A DNA stretch of 64,000 nucleotides from Letharia columbiana (lineage: Eukaryota > Ascomycota > Lecanoromycetes > Lecanorales > Parmeliaceae). Below, in pieces: positions 38,852-50,200 of this stretch (within the stretch, counting starts at the first letter, position 1; every line of letters begins with the position of its first letter). Below the pieces are notes generated by a model. The model had not been told where the DNA came from, made no database searches, and saw only the letters and a program-made list of their open reading frames with translations. Both the position numbers and the translations under genes were made by a program. The stretch is from positions 62,001-126,000 of the forward strand of contig NW_023501113.1 in assembly GCF_014066305.1 (NCBI RefSeq), given 5' to 3'.

Positions 38852-39615
38852 GAAAGTTGTGAGGTAATAGAGACATGGAAATGAAGGCATGTCGGATAGG
38901 CACTGCTAGGATTCTGAGAAAAACCAAGAGCCGTAATCGAATCCTTGCCCAGCTCGAGATTGAATCGAGAAACACCCTCGCTGGTTTGCAAGATGCCGTC
39001 CCTCGCAAACATCATAAGTAGCCCGACCATTATGTTTATGCCTTTTTCCCCCGGCCCCATCGATCCTCTTGAGCGCCGATGACGATTGGTTTTGCGGGTA
39101 GGTAATTTGCTCCCGAGTTCAACATCTGACATCGAAGGTGGGACCACCTTTGAAACTCTTGACGCGATAAATCTGAGTGTATCTTTGATAGCCAGGTTAG
39201 AGTATGAAGACAGCGGGACGGACCTGGGTGAACCAATCGTCCTCATTTGCATCAGTGTGGTGAACAGATCCCAGACTCCGATACTGTCTGCACTTTTTGG
39301 AGACCGCTTTTCTGGCGGTGAGCCTTGAATCTTCCTCTCATGGTTTACAGTTGTGCGTATCCGATCATTCTCCGCTGATGTAGCTGCAGTTGACAGAACG
39401 TGCATCATCGACGTCTCCCTCTTCGCGTGGGGTGTATCTGGCCGTGTGACTTTGGGAGATATAAAGTCAGCAGTGCTCGCTGTGTCTCTGTATTGCGTGC
39501 GAAATAGGTTCCAAGGTGGGATCCTAGACAAACTGGATTGGTAGCCGTTCAAGACAATGGAGTCACGACGCAAAACCAAGCGTCCAACACTCCTCCAGGC
39601 CAGCAAGAGATCCAC
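38848..39615 (-). CDS. Hypothetical protein, 255 aa
   Basis: One uninterrupted 255-codon frame starts at the ATG at 39,615 and ends by overlapping the last four bases of the rhodopsin-like gene, tail to tail. It is mostly polar and basic (for example 'TRKTNRHRRSRGSMG'), with no signal peptide, transmembrane segment or motif that I recognise. The length is unusual for chance, but the other two minus-strand frames also contain long protein-like stretches here. The true gene, if any, may be spliced differently. I would treat it as a candidate only. Confidence 0.35.
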   Translation of the reverse strand: MDLLLAWRSVGRLVLRRDSIVLNGYQSSLSRIPPWNLFRTQYRDTASTADFISPKVTRPDTPHAKRETSMMHVLSTAATSAENDRIRTTVNHERKIQGSPPEKRSPKSADSIGVWDLFTTLMQMRTIGSPRSVPLSSYSNLAIKDTLRFIASRVSKVVPPSMSDVELGSKLPTRKTNRHRRSRGSMGPGEKGINIMVGLLMMFARDGILQTSEGVSRFNLELGKDSITALGFSQNPSSAYPTCLHFHVSITSQLS

Positions 39616-39714
39616 TCCCTCACTGCCTAGGATAAAGATCCATCAAACGTCCGCTGGTTGCCTTCGACGAGTCAGCTTCCAGCTTTGTACAACTGCCGAC
39701 AGCTCCTAGACATT

Positions 39715-40073
39715 ATGCCTGCCTCTGAGCTACTTCAGATATTTAGCGCCGATGGTACGTGAAACATCATTTTCACACTACTCTTAGAGTATTCAAGGAG
39801 GTGTGAACTGCTCCTAGGTTCTGTTTAGTCGCGGCAGTACTACCAGCGGATGGTCAATATATCAACGAGGTCAGAAAAGACGGCATCCAACTACTGCGAG
39901 ATGATACGATATGTGGGGCAGCGCGGTGGCTGTTGTTGACATGTGCACGGTATGTAGAAATGAGAAAATGTCTGTTGATGAAGCTATGTATTAAATTATG
40001 CTTGGTCTTTTGATGCAGCATGCTCACTGTTTATGCGACTTCGATTTCGGGAGTAGACTTGCTGTCTCAGTGA
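39715..40073 (+). CDS. Small three-exon hypothetical protein, 71 aa
   Basis: Exons at 39715-39754, 39829-39949 and 40019-40073 join in frame into 71 codons plus stop. The 5' splice sites are near-perfect fungal donors (GTACGT at 39755, GTATGT at 39950), with AG acceptors at 39828 and 40018; the introns are 74 and 69 nt. The product begins MPASELLQIFSAD, continues 'VLPADGQYINEVRKDG' and has a leucine/alanine-rich segment 'AARWLLLTCA'. No family is recognised. It could also be the 5' part of a longer gene whose downstream exons I failed to find in 40.1-40.4 kb. The support is splice-site quality and frame conservation only. Confidence 0.35.
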
Positions 40074-40434
40074 CGAGGGGGGCTCAGAGCCTGTTACTTG
40101 TGGTTTTGCCTTGATGTCTACCTGCACTACCGGGCTTTGAATGCCCACCGCTGGCTACATGCAATGTGGTTGGCCGATGTCAGCTCGCCTCTTATGGACA
40201 AAGCTATCGTAGTGAAGAGACAGGTGAACTTCATGGTTCACGCAAAGAAAGATACCCTAAGCTTGGCATGTTTTCGCATTCAGCGTTCTGAAATCGTCGC
40301 CGCTAGCATTCTCCTTCCAAGCTAACATGAATTTCACCTGCTTACCATGCTTTCTTGAACCCTGTAGCTTACTGCCGCCGTGCATGATCATTGACTCTGC
40401 TTGTCTTCAAGTCAGTAAAGTTCCGTAGGCACTC

Positions 40435-41577
40435 TCATCCATCCTCGGACACTACTCTTAAGTCTGTGATATGCATGTCGCCGTAAAATTTGCAATTCGT
40501 CTGATGGCAAGTCGGCACAGGGCAATGATGGCCAGCATAGCAGATTGGATCCCGGCAGGTATTCGACTGTCGGCACGGAAGGCCTCTTGCCAAGTACCGA
40601 AGTCCATTCAGTTGTTCACTATCAAGTCGTCCATCGTGGCGGGCGGTGCAACGACTATCTGGGCATTCCCCGCGGAGATAATGATAGTTGCAGTATTTTT
40701 TATGTCGAAGCCATGAGATGACCGATTCCATGGGTCTGATGGGAGGGTCGACTCTCTGACCAAGGGCGTTTCGATAGATGACTGGCTTCGGCCTCTTTAC
40801 TTGGGGTCGATGCTCGATGTCACGGAATATGCCTTGAAACGAGCATTGCTGTAACTTGGGCAGTAACCGTGTCAAGCTTTGTGCGCCTCGTGAGTTCTTG
40901 AAGACCATCAATTTTTCTGTTGCTGTATTGTAGTCTTGCACGATCTTGGTGGCTCTCTCATCGATCACACCTCCAAAAAGAATCAGTTTGCAGTGTGGAT
41001 CCAAGAGGTTGACTTTGAGGGTGTCCGTTAGGCCTGTCGTATAATTGTCAGCATCAAATGCCTATCCGCTGCATATTGTTTCGACTTACTGCGCCCTCGA
41101 TAAGCGGGCATGCTTACTCTCTCTTCAGTGGGAACGAACTCAACCAATGACTCAACGCTGTTGAAACCTTGAAGAAACCATCCGAAATTCGCGCGGGTTG
41201 GTATCACATTCGCATCAAAATAGGCGTCGCCGAGCCATTCGTGATTGCCCGAAATGCGGACTGTCAAAGGCATCACTTCAAACTTCCATTCGAGCAGCCA
41301 TTCACCGATAGCATGGGTCAGTGCTACGGCAGCTTCTCTGCCTCCATCTTGGTCACTGCAGACGTATTTGTCCAGAAACTAGAAAGACTCTTCGCATTAG
41401 CATCTACCCCAAACTCAAAGGATGCCTCGAAAGCTCTACCTGAAAGCAGTCTCCATCGATGAGAACAGAGACAAAGGCGTTTGGGTCGCCCTCCATGCGT
41501 TCATCGATCCTTGAGTGTTTGCCAAGAGATGACATCTTCTCAGCAGAGGTCAAGAATCGTATCTTCTGTCCGGACAT
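40435..41577 (-). CDS. CCCH zinc-finger protein with DUF7923-like N-terminal domain
   Basis: Three exons (41577-41440, 41378-41118, 41061-40435) of 46, 87 and 208 codons make a 341-aa protein. Introns of 61 and 56 nt have GTAGAG...TAG and GTAAGC...TAG ends. The N-terminal half carries 'VSVLIDGD' (36-43), a conserved acidic strand, and 'CKLILFGG' near 157-164, the layout of the globular domain that precedes fingers in this fungal family. The C-terminus has three CCCH fingers: C257-x8-C-x4-C-x3-H275, C296-x5-C-x4-C-x3-H311 and C313-x4-C-x4-C-x6-H330. The segment 'LRYLARGLPC' between fingers is typical of the family. CCCH fingers usually bind RNA; the target here is unknown. There is no sign of RIP damage. 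Confidence 0.87.
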
Positions 41578-43790
41578 TATATCTGTTGTATGTCTAGGCA
41601 GAGATATAGTAATCTAAGAAAGTGGCAGTTGGGGTGGTTCATTTGGATTGGGGCGAAGTAAGAAGTGTCATGCGGGGAAATGGAAGGTGTTGAGAGCTGT
41701 GGAAATATTAGAAGATTGGCAAATTTGTACGTCACTTCCAGCGCAAAGAAGGCACCTAGAAGGCTCCATGAATTCGTTGGTCATGTCTTGGTAATTGCAG
41801 AAGTCATCACTTCTGTCAGAAGCTAATTCGACATGCCAGCTTATAATGTTTCATCGAAGACCGAAGACCGTTTGACATCAACTCGCCTAGTCTAATTTGG
41901 GAAGTAGCTAGATTGTCTCAGACAGATAATCAAAGCACACAGAAAAGAATGCGAAGTGCGCAAATAATTGATCCCGGTAGTACGGTGATGAAGCACACTT
42001 CGTGTCACTCCCCCAGATTGCTTGATGACACCATGCCAATTCCTTCTACAGATTGCCCTACGAGCGAGGGAACAGATCTCTATCCAATGGAAAGTGTAAG
42101 CATAGAGGACCACGCCTATCCCCCCTTGTCTTGTCAAGTCTAAGCGTCTGAAACAAAGAAGCATGCAGGTAGCCGTTATTACGGGAATCAATCTGTGATC
42201 ACGTGCTAATTCAAGTCAATCTGCACGTTCGCGAGAATCTATTCCCGTCTGACCCTTTTAGCAAGCAACACTTTGGGGACTGGGTGATCATGCAAGACGC
42301 CCTTATTGGGCAGATGGCAACTCGGAAGGCTAGTGCCGGCCCGCCTAGCCACATATAATGGGCCGATCCTCACCTGGGAGTGATGTTTGGCGCTCATACC
42401 GCCGCAGCCAGCCGATGGAGGGTGGTAGGGCGGGGAAGGATTCTCTTCTCCTTCAATCTCCCTCCTCACGTTGCTATTTCCGACATTCCTGGTATAGCTG
42501 GTGTCTCGGGATACACTCAACCAAAATTCGTTGTTTCACCAAGCACGTGCACAACGCTCTTTTACATCTAAGGCCAAGGGGAGTATTATCACAACACCAT
42601 CAGAGTGGAAGATTTACTAAAGAGTAAGACATTGGAGGTCTTGTCCATTCGCTTTATAAATCTATGCTTTGCATGCAGTACTGCTAGAAGCTGAGACCAT
42701 GACTTATGAATTCCCAGCTCTGATATTAATAGTAGACCCAAGATCCGCACTGGTATCTGCGGCCCCCTGTCTCTCGGCCCTATATAATCGTATGGCCGTA
42801 GGTGGAGTGGGCATCAGGGTGTAGCTTCGTTGGAACGTTGCATGATCTCGAGCGAGAGCAAGCGAGTTCCACCATGTTCTGTTCTTAGCACGTCAATCAA
42901 GAGGATCGGATGTGTTGAATCCAAGGTTCACAGCCCTACCTCTGTGGACATCGCGTTAATTCACTCAGAAGGAGGGTTCAGATTTATGACGAACTGTTCG
43001 GCCAATCCGCTTGCAAGATACTATAGAGATTGCGTCATTGCCCCATCCTGACACCCTTTACATCAGCAAGTAGACAGTTACTTTACTCATGCTTGCATAG
43101 GTGCAGCCAACTTTGAGTATCAATGGTCTTACTACTGCGGGTTGATCACCTTCTTTTTCATCATGCGAGTTCCTGCGCATTTTAGCAAACAAAAGGGGGC
43201 AGATGCAAGCATGCAAGAGAGGTATAGTGACATCGAGTTTTGTGGTTAGACTTTGGCCGCTGAAGTCCTTCAATGAGTTGTACCGGGTGCTTTTCTAAAG
43301 CCAGGCATGCTGAAACTTTGAATTGCAGCTGATATATAGGCTTTCATGTTACTATGCACGAATGACAATAGAAGACCGATGAGATGAGAGTCACGAGCAT
43401 GTGGGAAGATTATTGGGGTTGCCTTATACACTCCAATATCATTTTCTGGTTAATCGGATCATTCGAGGCCATGCTATTGATGGAGAGGTCCGAATTAACA
43501 CTCGACAAGCGGCTTGAGTCTCATGGCGATAACGAATATACTTTGATCGTCCATTTTCGGAGGCGGATAAAGCGCGCTCATGTAAGTCGGATTTGGTACT
43601 GTAAGCCTAAAGCCGTACTCTAAGCGGATCTAGAAGCCCGCCGTAAGTATATTAGGAGTTCGGAAGACGCCATATTCGAGGGATCTGGATACTAGAGCAG
43701 ATCCTTTTGGTGGTCAGAACCGCAGGCAACTCTATTTTCGTCTTTGGATTCCGTTGAAAATAAGACACTCGCTTGCGATCCAAAGAGGGC
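41578..43790. other. Intergenic region without a convincing gene
   Basis: About 2.2 kb of balanced composition holds only short ORFs (under 100 codons) on both strands, most lacking an ATG start or recognisable content. A CACGTG E-box lies at about 42,201 ('gatcacgtgc') and a TATA-like 'ctatataatcg' at about 42,780. The first 200-300 bp would contain the promoter of the minus-strand CCCH gene. I see no repeats or RIP signature here. Confidence 0.6.
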
Positions 43791-43975
43791 GAATTACTAA
43801 TTCATACCTCGAAAGTATGGTCCTTACCGAATCATACCCCTACACCAAATTCCACCCAAATATAGGGTATGATTCGATAAATTTCTATTACTTGGGGTAT
43901 GATTCGGTGAGTTATTTGGTGTAGGGGTATGACTCGATAAGGATTCGTACTTTCGAGGTATGATTCGATAATTTA
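43791..43975 (+). repeat. Small inverted-repeat element with six GGTATGATTCG-type motifs
   Basis: The left arm (43,791-43,850) is the imperfect reverse complement of the right arm (43,914-43,975), giving a hairpin with a ~63-nt loop. The core word GGTATGAYTCG or its complement appears six times, at about 43,803, 43,826, 43,865, 43,895, 43,925 and 43,958. The first two are inverted relative to the rest. No target duplication is obvious. It could be a MITE or a regulatory array; it has no coding capacity. Confidence 0.75.
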
Positions 43976-44414
43976 CTCGATTCAAAGTGGCTATGATTCA
44001 AAGAGGCTATTACCTGAGACGGCTCGACGGCTAATTAAAGCGCTCTTTACGGGATCTTCACAGGGAATAGTAATAAGCTACAGCCTCGGTCCTTGAAACA
44101 CGCGGCGAAGATTGCGATAACAATGAGTACGATGGCTTGTCACTTTCATTTCCATTCTCAGTTGCTGTATTAAGGGTTGATTTTTCGGCGCGGATGTCTT
44201 GGTAGTTCAAGAAGAAGTGATGCAAAAGTTAACCCTAATATTACCATCTCCGATGTCCAGCCTCGGGCAGGATCCAGATCGACCCAACTTACGTTATATG
44301 CCAACACCTACTGTGGCGAGGCATGACCTAAAAAACTTACAGCACGGATCTGGATCTTCCCACCGTATTACGCTCAGGCGCTCATCGCCCTGCTGTCCTT
44401 ACATTATACCAAGA

Positions 44415-44553
44415 GTTCTTTCTCTTTGCATCTCCCATCTTTCTTTTGTATTTGTCCACTACAATTGTCTCATTTGCAGCATACGCGTGATCTTGGCTAG
44501 CGCAAGACAGCATCATTAATCTATGTATAACACCAATCGGAATATAAATCATC
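44415..44553 (+). promoter_or_regulatory. Likely promoter/5' leader of the metallophosphoesterase gene
   Basis: A pyrimidine-rich tract (about 44,408-44,470), common just upstream of fungal transcription starts, is followed by CCAAT (44,532-44,536) about 18 bp before the start codon. The ATG context is 'aatcatcATG'. This is inferred from composition and position only. Confidence 0.35.
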
Positions 44554-45512
44554 ATGTCCACCCGCATCGTTATGATATCGGACACCCACTCACGAACCCC
44601 CCGTATCTCACAAATTCCAAACGGTGACGTCCTGATCCACGCTGGCGATTTACTTCAGGATCCTCAAGGCATCAAAACTTATCAAGATGAGATTAAACAA
44701 TTGGACTGGATCAAAAACGCGTCTCACTCGTTCAAAGTCGTGATCGGAGGGAATCACGATTCGTTTCTCGGTCATCTGTATAACAATCCTCTAGCGCCTG
44801 ACAGCGCGGCCAAGAAGGCGATCCAAGACGCCTTCAGTGACACCAACCGTGGTTTTCGATACTTGCAAGACGAGGCCTGTGAAATTGTCGTTCGTGGTCA
44901 CACTTGGCGAGTTTTTGGCAGCCCAAAGAGTTTGAAAGGGAACACGTATGCTTTCCAACATGAACCCGGCACAGGTGGCTTCCACTCTTCTCTATTCGAT
45001 CTCAATGTTCGATGTCGTTACTCAGCTAACATATCATGTGTACAGATCCCTGGATGACCGATGGGAAATGCATCATCCCGTACAACACCGACATCCTCAT
45101 CGTCCACGGCCCGCCACTAGATCTCCCTCCCATCGGCTCCCAATTTCTCGATAGAGACCAAGCGAACCCTTCGGGTGGAGACGAGAAGCTGGCTTCCCAC
45201 ATACCTATCGCTTGCAAACTCGTCGTATGTGGTCATGTGCACAGCGGGGCAGGGATTGGCCTTCGCCACCACAAGGGCACTGGTAAAGAAGGCCGCTCAT
45301 GGACGTTGGTGAACGCAGCGGGTGTGGTGTCACATTATCCCGCTGAACCCTATGAGGAAGATGAGATGCGGTCGTTTCGAGTGGTTGATTTGGATCATCT
45401 CACTGGATTGGCAAAAGAGGTCGTGTGGCAAGACTTGAAAATGGTGCAGCCGGATCTTATGGCTGGTAACGAAACGCCTGCGAAGAATAGTCCTGTAGTT
45501 CGAATGTCATGA
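44554..45512 (+). CDS. Calcineurin-like metallophosphoesterase (MPPED-type), 295 aa
   Basis: Exons 44554-44974 and 45046-45512 join across a 71-nt intron (donor GTGGCT, branch GCTAAC at about 45,025, acceptor TACAG) into 295 residues. All metal-binding motifs of the metallophosphoesterase fold are present: D10-T-H12, G31-D32, G66-N67-H68-D69, H161-G162-P-P and G203-H204-V-H206. The spacing fits the small MPPED/UPF0046-like group of fungi, which hydrolyse phosphodiester or phosphomonoester substrates with two bound metals. The natural substrate of these fungal members is not established. There is no signal peptide or membrane segment, so it is probably cytosolic. The start is the first ATG and the tail after about 275 is low-complexity polar. 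Confidence 0.9.
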
Positions 45513-45683
45513 AACTTGGCATGGGGGTAAGATTTGCGAGGGGTTCTTCTTCGACTAACTTGGTAATGCCAACTCTTGCCAACAGAAAACGGCTGGAGAA
45601 AGAACGCGACGAACGTGACCTTTTAAAAAAACTCCGTGGCCCAAGTTCTCATCATTGGAAGACACTGCACCTCTTGTCCTTCT

Positions 45684-45950
45684 CTAGGGACCAGTACATT
45701 TCCTCCCTGCATGTGTCTGCGTACAAATCCTCCCATACGGGATGGTTGTCCCATTGCCCAATTCTAGCGTGGCCGGATGGCTTCCAGCAATTCCATCCCA
45801 GCCAGGAGAGTCAGGATCGTGTATCACATTTCCCCTGCCGAGCGGTTGGTTAGCCAGGATATCCGTACAGCCGTCCGCCAGGGCCCCCTCCTGCATGTAG
45901 GTGTTCTGGTAATTGAAGTTTGCCGCGGCCCCAATGCTTCCAATATTCCG
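45684..45950 (-). pseudogene. 3' end of a truncated gene, secreted-protein-like, unidentified
   Basis: On the minus strand an open frame of about 85 codons ends at the stop complementary to 45,684-45,686. It reads 'NFNYQNTYMQEGALADGC', then 'GNVIHDPDSPGWDGIAG', and ends 'CTQTHAGRKCTGP'. The Gly/Asn/Asp-rich composition with a few cysteines looks like the C-terminal part of an extracellular protein. Upstream, at about 45,960, the frame runs into a deletion derivative of the hAT element, so the 5' part is missing. I cannot name the family. The plus-strand ORF at 45,509-45,853 is probably its shadow. Confidence 0.4.
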
Positions 45951-45959
45951 CCCCCAATC

Positions 45960-46407
45960 TCTGGACTATTAGTCGGACTGGTCCATGGATGGACGGACTA
46001 TGCATAAACTAGTCCAGATGCCTAAACGAACTAGTCTAACTATTAGTCCAGATAAGAATTTGTGTAGGTGAATTTGGTGGTACATATCTAGATATGATGT
46101 GCGTATTTTTAGTAGTAATAGGGTCACGATTTTAGATCAAAGAGCTAGTCTTAAGATCGAGGTTATAGAGCTCTTAAAGTGTCTGAAGTTATGATTTTAA
46201 TTGGGTCTCTTTTTGAAGGGAGATCTATATGCTATTGTCGATACTTTAAAGAAAGTACTTTAAAAGCTATAAAGGAGTAGTCGAACTAGTTTATAGATTA
46301 GTTTAAATTTACTTAATCGATTAAGATTTAAACGAACTATAAACTATATAAATAGCTTTATTTTAGATTAGTCTAGGCTTATAAATAAAGTAATTAAACT
46401 ATTAAGA
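45960..46407 (-). mobile_element. Internally deleted copy of the hAT element at 1580-4336 (inverted)
   Basis: Positions 45,960-46,110 match the right end of the hAT element in inverse orientation (ACTAGTCTA motifs, 'gcgtatttttagtagtaa' complementary to about 4,125-4,142). Directly afterwards, 46,125-46,400 matches the inverse of its left 300 bp ('gtcttaagatcgaggttatagagct' region versus about 1,835-1,860). The whole transposase is missing. The left end on the plus strand lacks the TAAGGCG tip and no 8-bp duplication is visible, so the copy is also damaged at one end. It marks the right edge of the gene island. Confidence 0.72.
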
Positions 46408-46419
46408 GTATTACGCGAC

Positions 46420-47217
46420 TACTGGCCGGAAAGGTATCATATAATATGGATATTAACCGCCATACCATACTCTGATATGATATAAGTTATTGAGATTTGC
46501 ATGATCCCATACCTGATATGATATGGATCTTGACGGGATATCCCACGGTATGATATATCTATAATATCTACCATGGAATGATATATGTATGGGATATCCC
46601 GTTGGGATTTCTATATTTGAAGTATAAGTAGCTATTCTAATCATCATTCTGGTAACGACTAATCGTATCTCCCCCATTCGAAATACTACCATGGCTGGCA
46701 CTACCATAACTGACACTCCATGGCTGGCACTACCATGCCTGCCACTACCATGCCTGCCACTACCTGCCTGCCACTACCATGCCTGCCACTACCATGCCTG
46801 CCACCTGCCTGCCACTACCATGCTACCACTATCATGGCTACCACTTTTACTATTGAATAGCCTACTGTCATATGGTAGCCATGATAGTAGTGTTATGATA
46901 GTGGTAGCTTGGCGTACGCCATGTAGAAGTGGCCATGATAGTGGCCTGATAGTGACAGTTGATAGATGATAGTGGTAGCCTGATTAACCAGATGATGATC
47001 GAATAGCTACTTATACTTCTAAATATAGAAATCTCAGTGGGTTCCCATACATATCCATTCCATAGTATGATACCACAGATATACCTACCGTAGAATATCC
47101 CGCCAGATCCCGAACCCATACCAGAAAATAATATGTATCCGACCCTATCTACCTACCCGGGTACGATATAGTATCACTGATATGAAATATCTCATGAATA
47201 TCCCTCCTTTGCCAGTA
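46420..47217 (+). mobile_element. R1-family element retaining GC-rich sequence
   Basis: This 798-bp element begins TACTGGCCGGAAAGG and ends CCTTTGCCAGTA. Flanks share ATTACGCGAC (46410-46419) and ATAACGCGAC (47220-47229), with 2-4 extra bases at the right end. The left arm is type B and the right arm type A, the reverse of the copies at 5813 and 54086. Sites that are AT in other copies are still GC here, so this is the copy closest to the unmutated sequence. No coding capacity. Confidence 0.8.
46700..46990 (+). repeat. GC-retaining 15-bp minisatellite inside R1
   Basis: Units of the form 'catgcctgccactac' (15 bp) run through 46,700-46,850, followed by inverted, more degenerate units ('catgatagtggtagc') to about 46,990. 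It is the same minisatellite that reads 'agtaatagatataat' in the RIP-mutated R1 copies. Confidence 0.88.
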
Positions 47218-50200
47218 TAATAACGCGACTACGAAAGTAGCGATTTTATTAAATAGATAAGATATAGAATTAATCTATCTATCGAGATAGAAATCTCGCT
47301 ATATAAATATATATATTTCTACGTATAAAGAGATAATACTAGTTATATTAACTTCTAAATTTAGTTATTTTATTTCGAATATATTTATATAAATACGTTA
47401 TTTTCTTTCGAATATATTTATACGAATATGATAAGATATAAAGAGTTCTTTATCTAATATTTTCTCTAGTTTAAAATATCTTACTAACTCTCTCTTAAGC
47501 AATATTCTTATTAGAAACTTTACTTATCTTAGAGAAATTAGAGATAAATAAACTACTATTAAGTCGTATAATATTTTCTAGAAATAATATCTTTAATAAC
47601 GTCTTTATAAATAAATTTATTAAATTAATCTTCTCTAATATTCAATTAGAAATAATTTTCTCTTACTTTATATATTCGCGAATAAAATAATATCTAATAT
47701 TAATATACTTAATTCTATTATAAAATTCGAGATTCTTAGTTAATTTTAGAGTAGATACGTTATCGATTACTAGAGAAATAGATTTCTACTTAAGATATTT
47801 TATATATAAGATAATCTTATTTTAGAAATTCTTTAGCTAAATTATCTCTTTATAAGCGTTAGATATCGTAATATATTTAATCTCTATCGACGAGCTAGAG
47901 ATAATCTTTTATCTTTAAAACGATTATAATATTAAATACTTAATTAGAATAAAGACTTACTCGATTTTTAATTTTTTTATATTTATATTACTCTCTTAAT
48001 TACTATTAATAAACCCGCGAAACGTTAACTCCCCATCTTTATTAAAAAATAGATCTCTCTTTAAAGTTTCTATAAAATATTTAAACTTCTATAGAATAGT
48101 ATTTATTTAAGCTTAATTTAAATTTATTATATATCTTAAAACTAGTAATACTAGAAATATTAATTTCTATATCGTCTTTATTTATAGATAATTTAGAGAT
48201 TTAATTATAAATATATACGCGACTCTAAATTTTAAGTCTTCGTTTTTCTATTTCTTTTAATAATTTTGAGTTAAATTTAATAGATGAGTTAATTTAGATT
48301 CTAGTAACTCGTTCTTTCTAACACTTATTAAATAAAATCGTTTTATATATTTAATTTATTATTTATTTATTAAGTTTATATTAGATACTTAGTCTGCTCG
48401 TTCTATTTTTAAAGAATCGTTCGATCTTTACTTAAATAAATTTTTTTCGTAGATTAAAATATTAATTTTTAATTATATGTTATATAAGTTATCTAATAGA
48501 ATATATTATTTTTCTTTTATTATTATTAATAGTTTTTTCTTAATCGTAGAGATTATTTAAATTTATATAAGACTTTAAATAATCGAAGAACCTTATCTAA
48601 ATATAAATACTCTTATAAAGAATATATATATATTTTCTTTAATACGTTCTTATTTAAAAATATAGTAGAAACGTTTATTTAATAATAAGTTTAATTATTT
48701 AAAATCATTAGTATAAAAAGAAGTCGATACGCGATAGCTTTAATTATACTCGAATATATCTCTATATAATTATATTCTTTTACTTACTAAAAATCTCTTA
48801 TAACTATTCTAGCTTTATACTTAACGATCTTATTAAATAATTTAAATTTCTTCTTTAATATCTATTTAATTATTAATGCTTTTCGCCTCGATAGTAAAAT
48901 AGTAACTCTTTATATATTATTTTTTATAAGACTATCGTACTCGACTTATATAATCTTTATCTATTTTTATAAATTCGAGCTCTTAATAGTCTCGAAATAA
49001 GATTATAAATTTAATCGAAGATCGATATCGATTAAGCTCTATAATATCGTAAGCGAGAATATTATTATAAAGACTTTCGATAATCTATAACTTATTAGTC
49101 TTTCTCTCGTAGCTACTCTAGAGTTCTCAGTTATAATTCTTATATATACTATCTTAAAGTCGCTATCGAATTTAAAAGCCGATATTAATATTTCCCTCGA
49201 ATTCCTTTCATCTAGAAGCTCTCTTTTTATTTACTAGATTATTTATATACGTCTTATCGCGAACTATTTTTTTATCTTCTATCTTAAATATTCGCGTAGT
49301 AATTAATTTATACTTATTAGATATAAACTAATAACGATAATAATTAATATTATACGATTTTAATTTAAAATATTTATTATATAATAGATCTTTAAATTTA
49401 AAGTCGTAGTTTTATTCTTTATACTTATATAAGTATCGAGCGTATATAGATATCGCTTTTAGATTAAAATAGTTAATATTTATATTATTTCGTAATAATT
49501 ATTACTCGAAGAATATTAAATTTATCTATATCGTAATTTAACGTATTTTATTCTTTAATTCGTATATATATCGCGAGTATAATTTTCTAAAATAGATATT
49601 ATATAGCTTATCTCGATCGTATCGAGCATCTTTTAATTAATACTATAAATATACTAGTTTCTTTTATATCTTTATATACTATTTAATTAACTTATAAAAA
49701 GTATTCTTAGTTTTATAATTTATATATAGATTTCTATAATTAATTAATTACGTCGTATTATACTTTACGTATCTTCTATTATATCTATAATATCTTTAAT
49801 TTAATATTAACTTATTATCTTAGTTTATTAATATACTACTATATTAACGCGTAAGTAATAATTTACTATTTAAATTAAGTTATAGTTCTTTATATTTATA
49901 TTTACTCTTAAAGTATTAAATATATTTAAATTCGCTTATTTAATAGTTAATATCTTTATTAAAATATCTCTAATATCGTTATCTATTAAATACTCTATTT
50001 TTCTATTTTATTTCACGATTAGACTTATCTCTTTTCGCTCGAAGAGATATCTCGTTAAATTCTATATCCTCGATAATTAATTAATTTACTATTCGATATC
50101 TTAAATTTTATACTAGCATCGAAGATAGAATAATTTATAATTCTTTCTCAAATATAAGAGTAGAGTTTATAAAATGAATATATTTATTTTTATTAATATT

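Noticed and set aside
40098..40325. 75-codon plus-strand ORF
   Set aside because: Low support: no recognisable motif and no splice connection to neighbours was found.
41892..42627. Several 63-99 codon ORFs on both strands in the intergenic region
   Set aside because: Overlapping, several without an ATG start, and no family resemblance; expected by chance in GC-balanced DNA.
45509..45853. 114-codon plus-strand ORF overlapping the metallophosphoesterase stop
   Set aside because: It is antisense to a better protein-like frame (secreted-type remnant) and lacks any recognisable domain.
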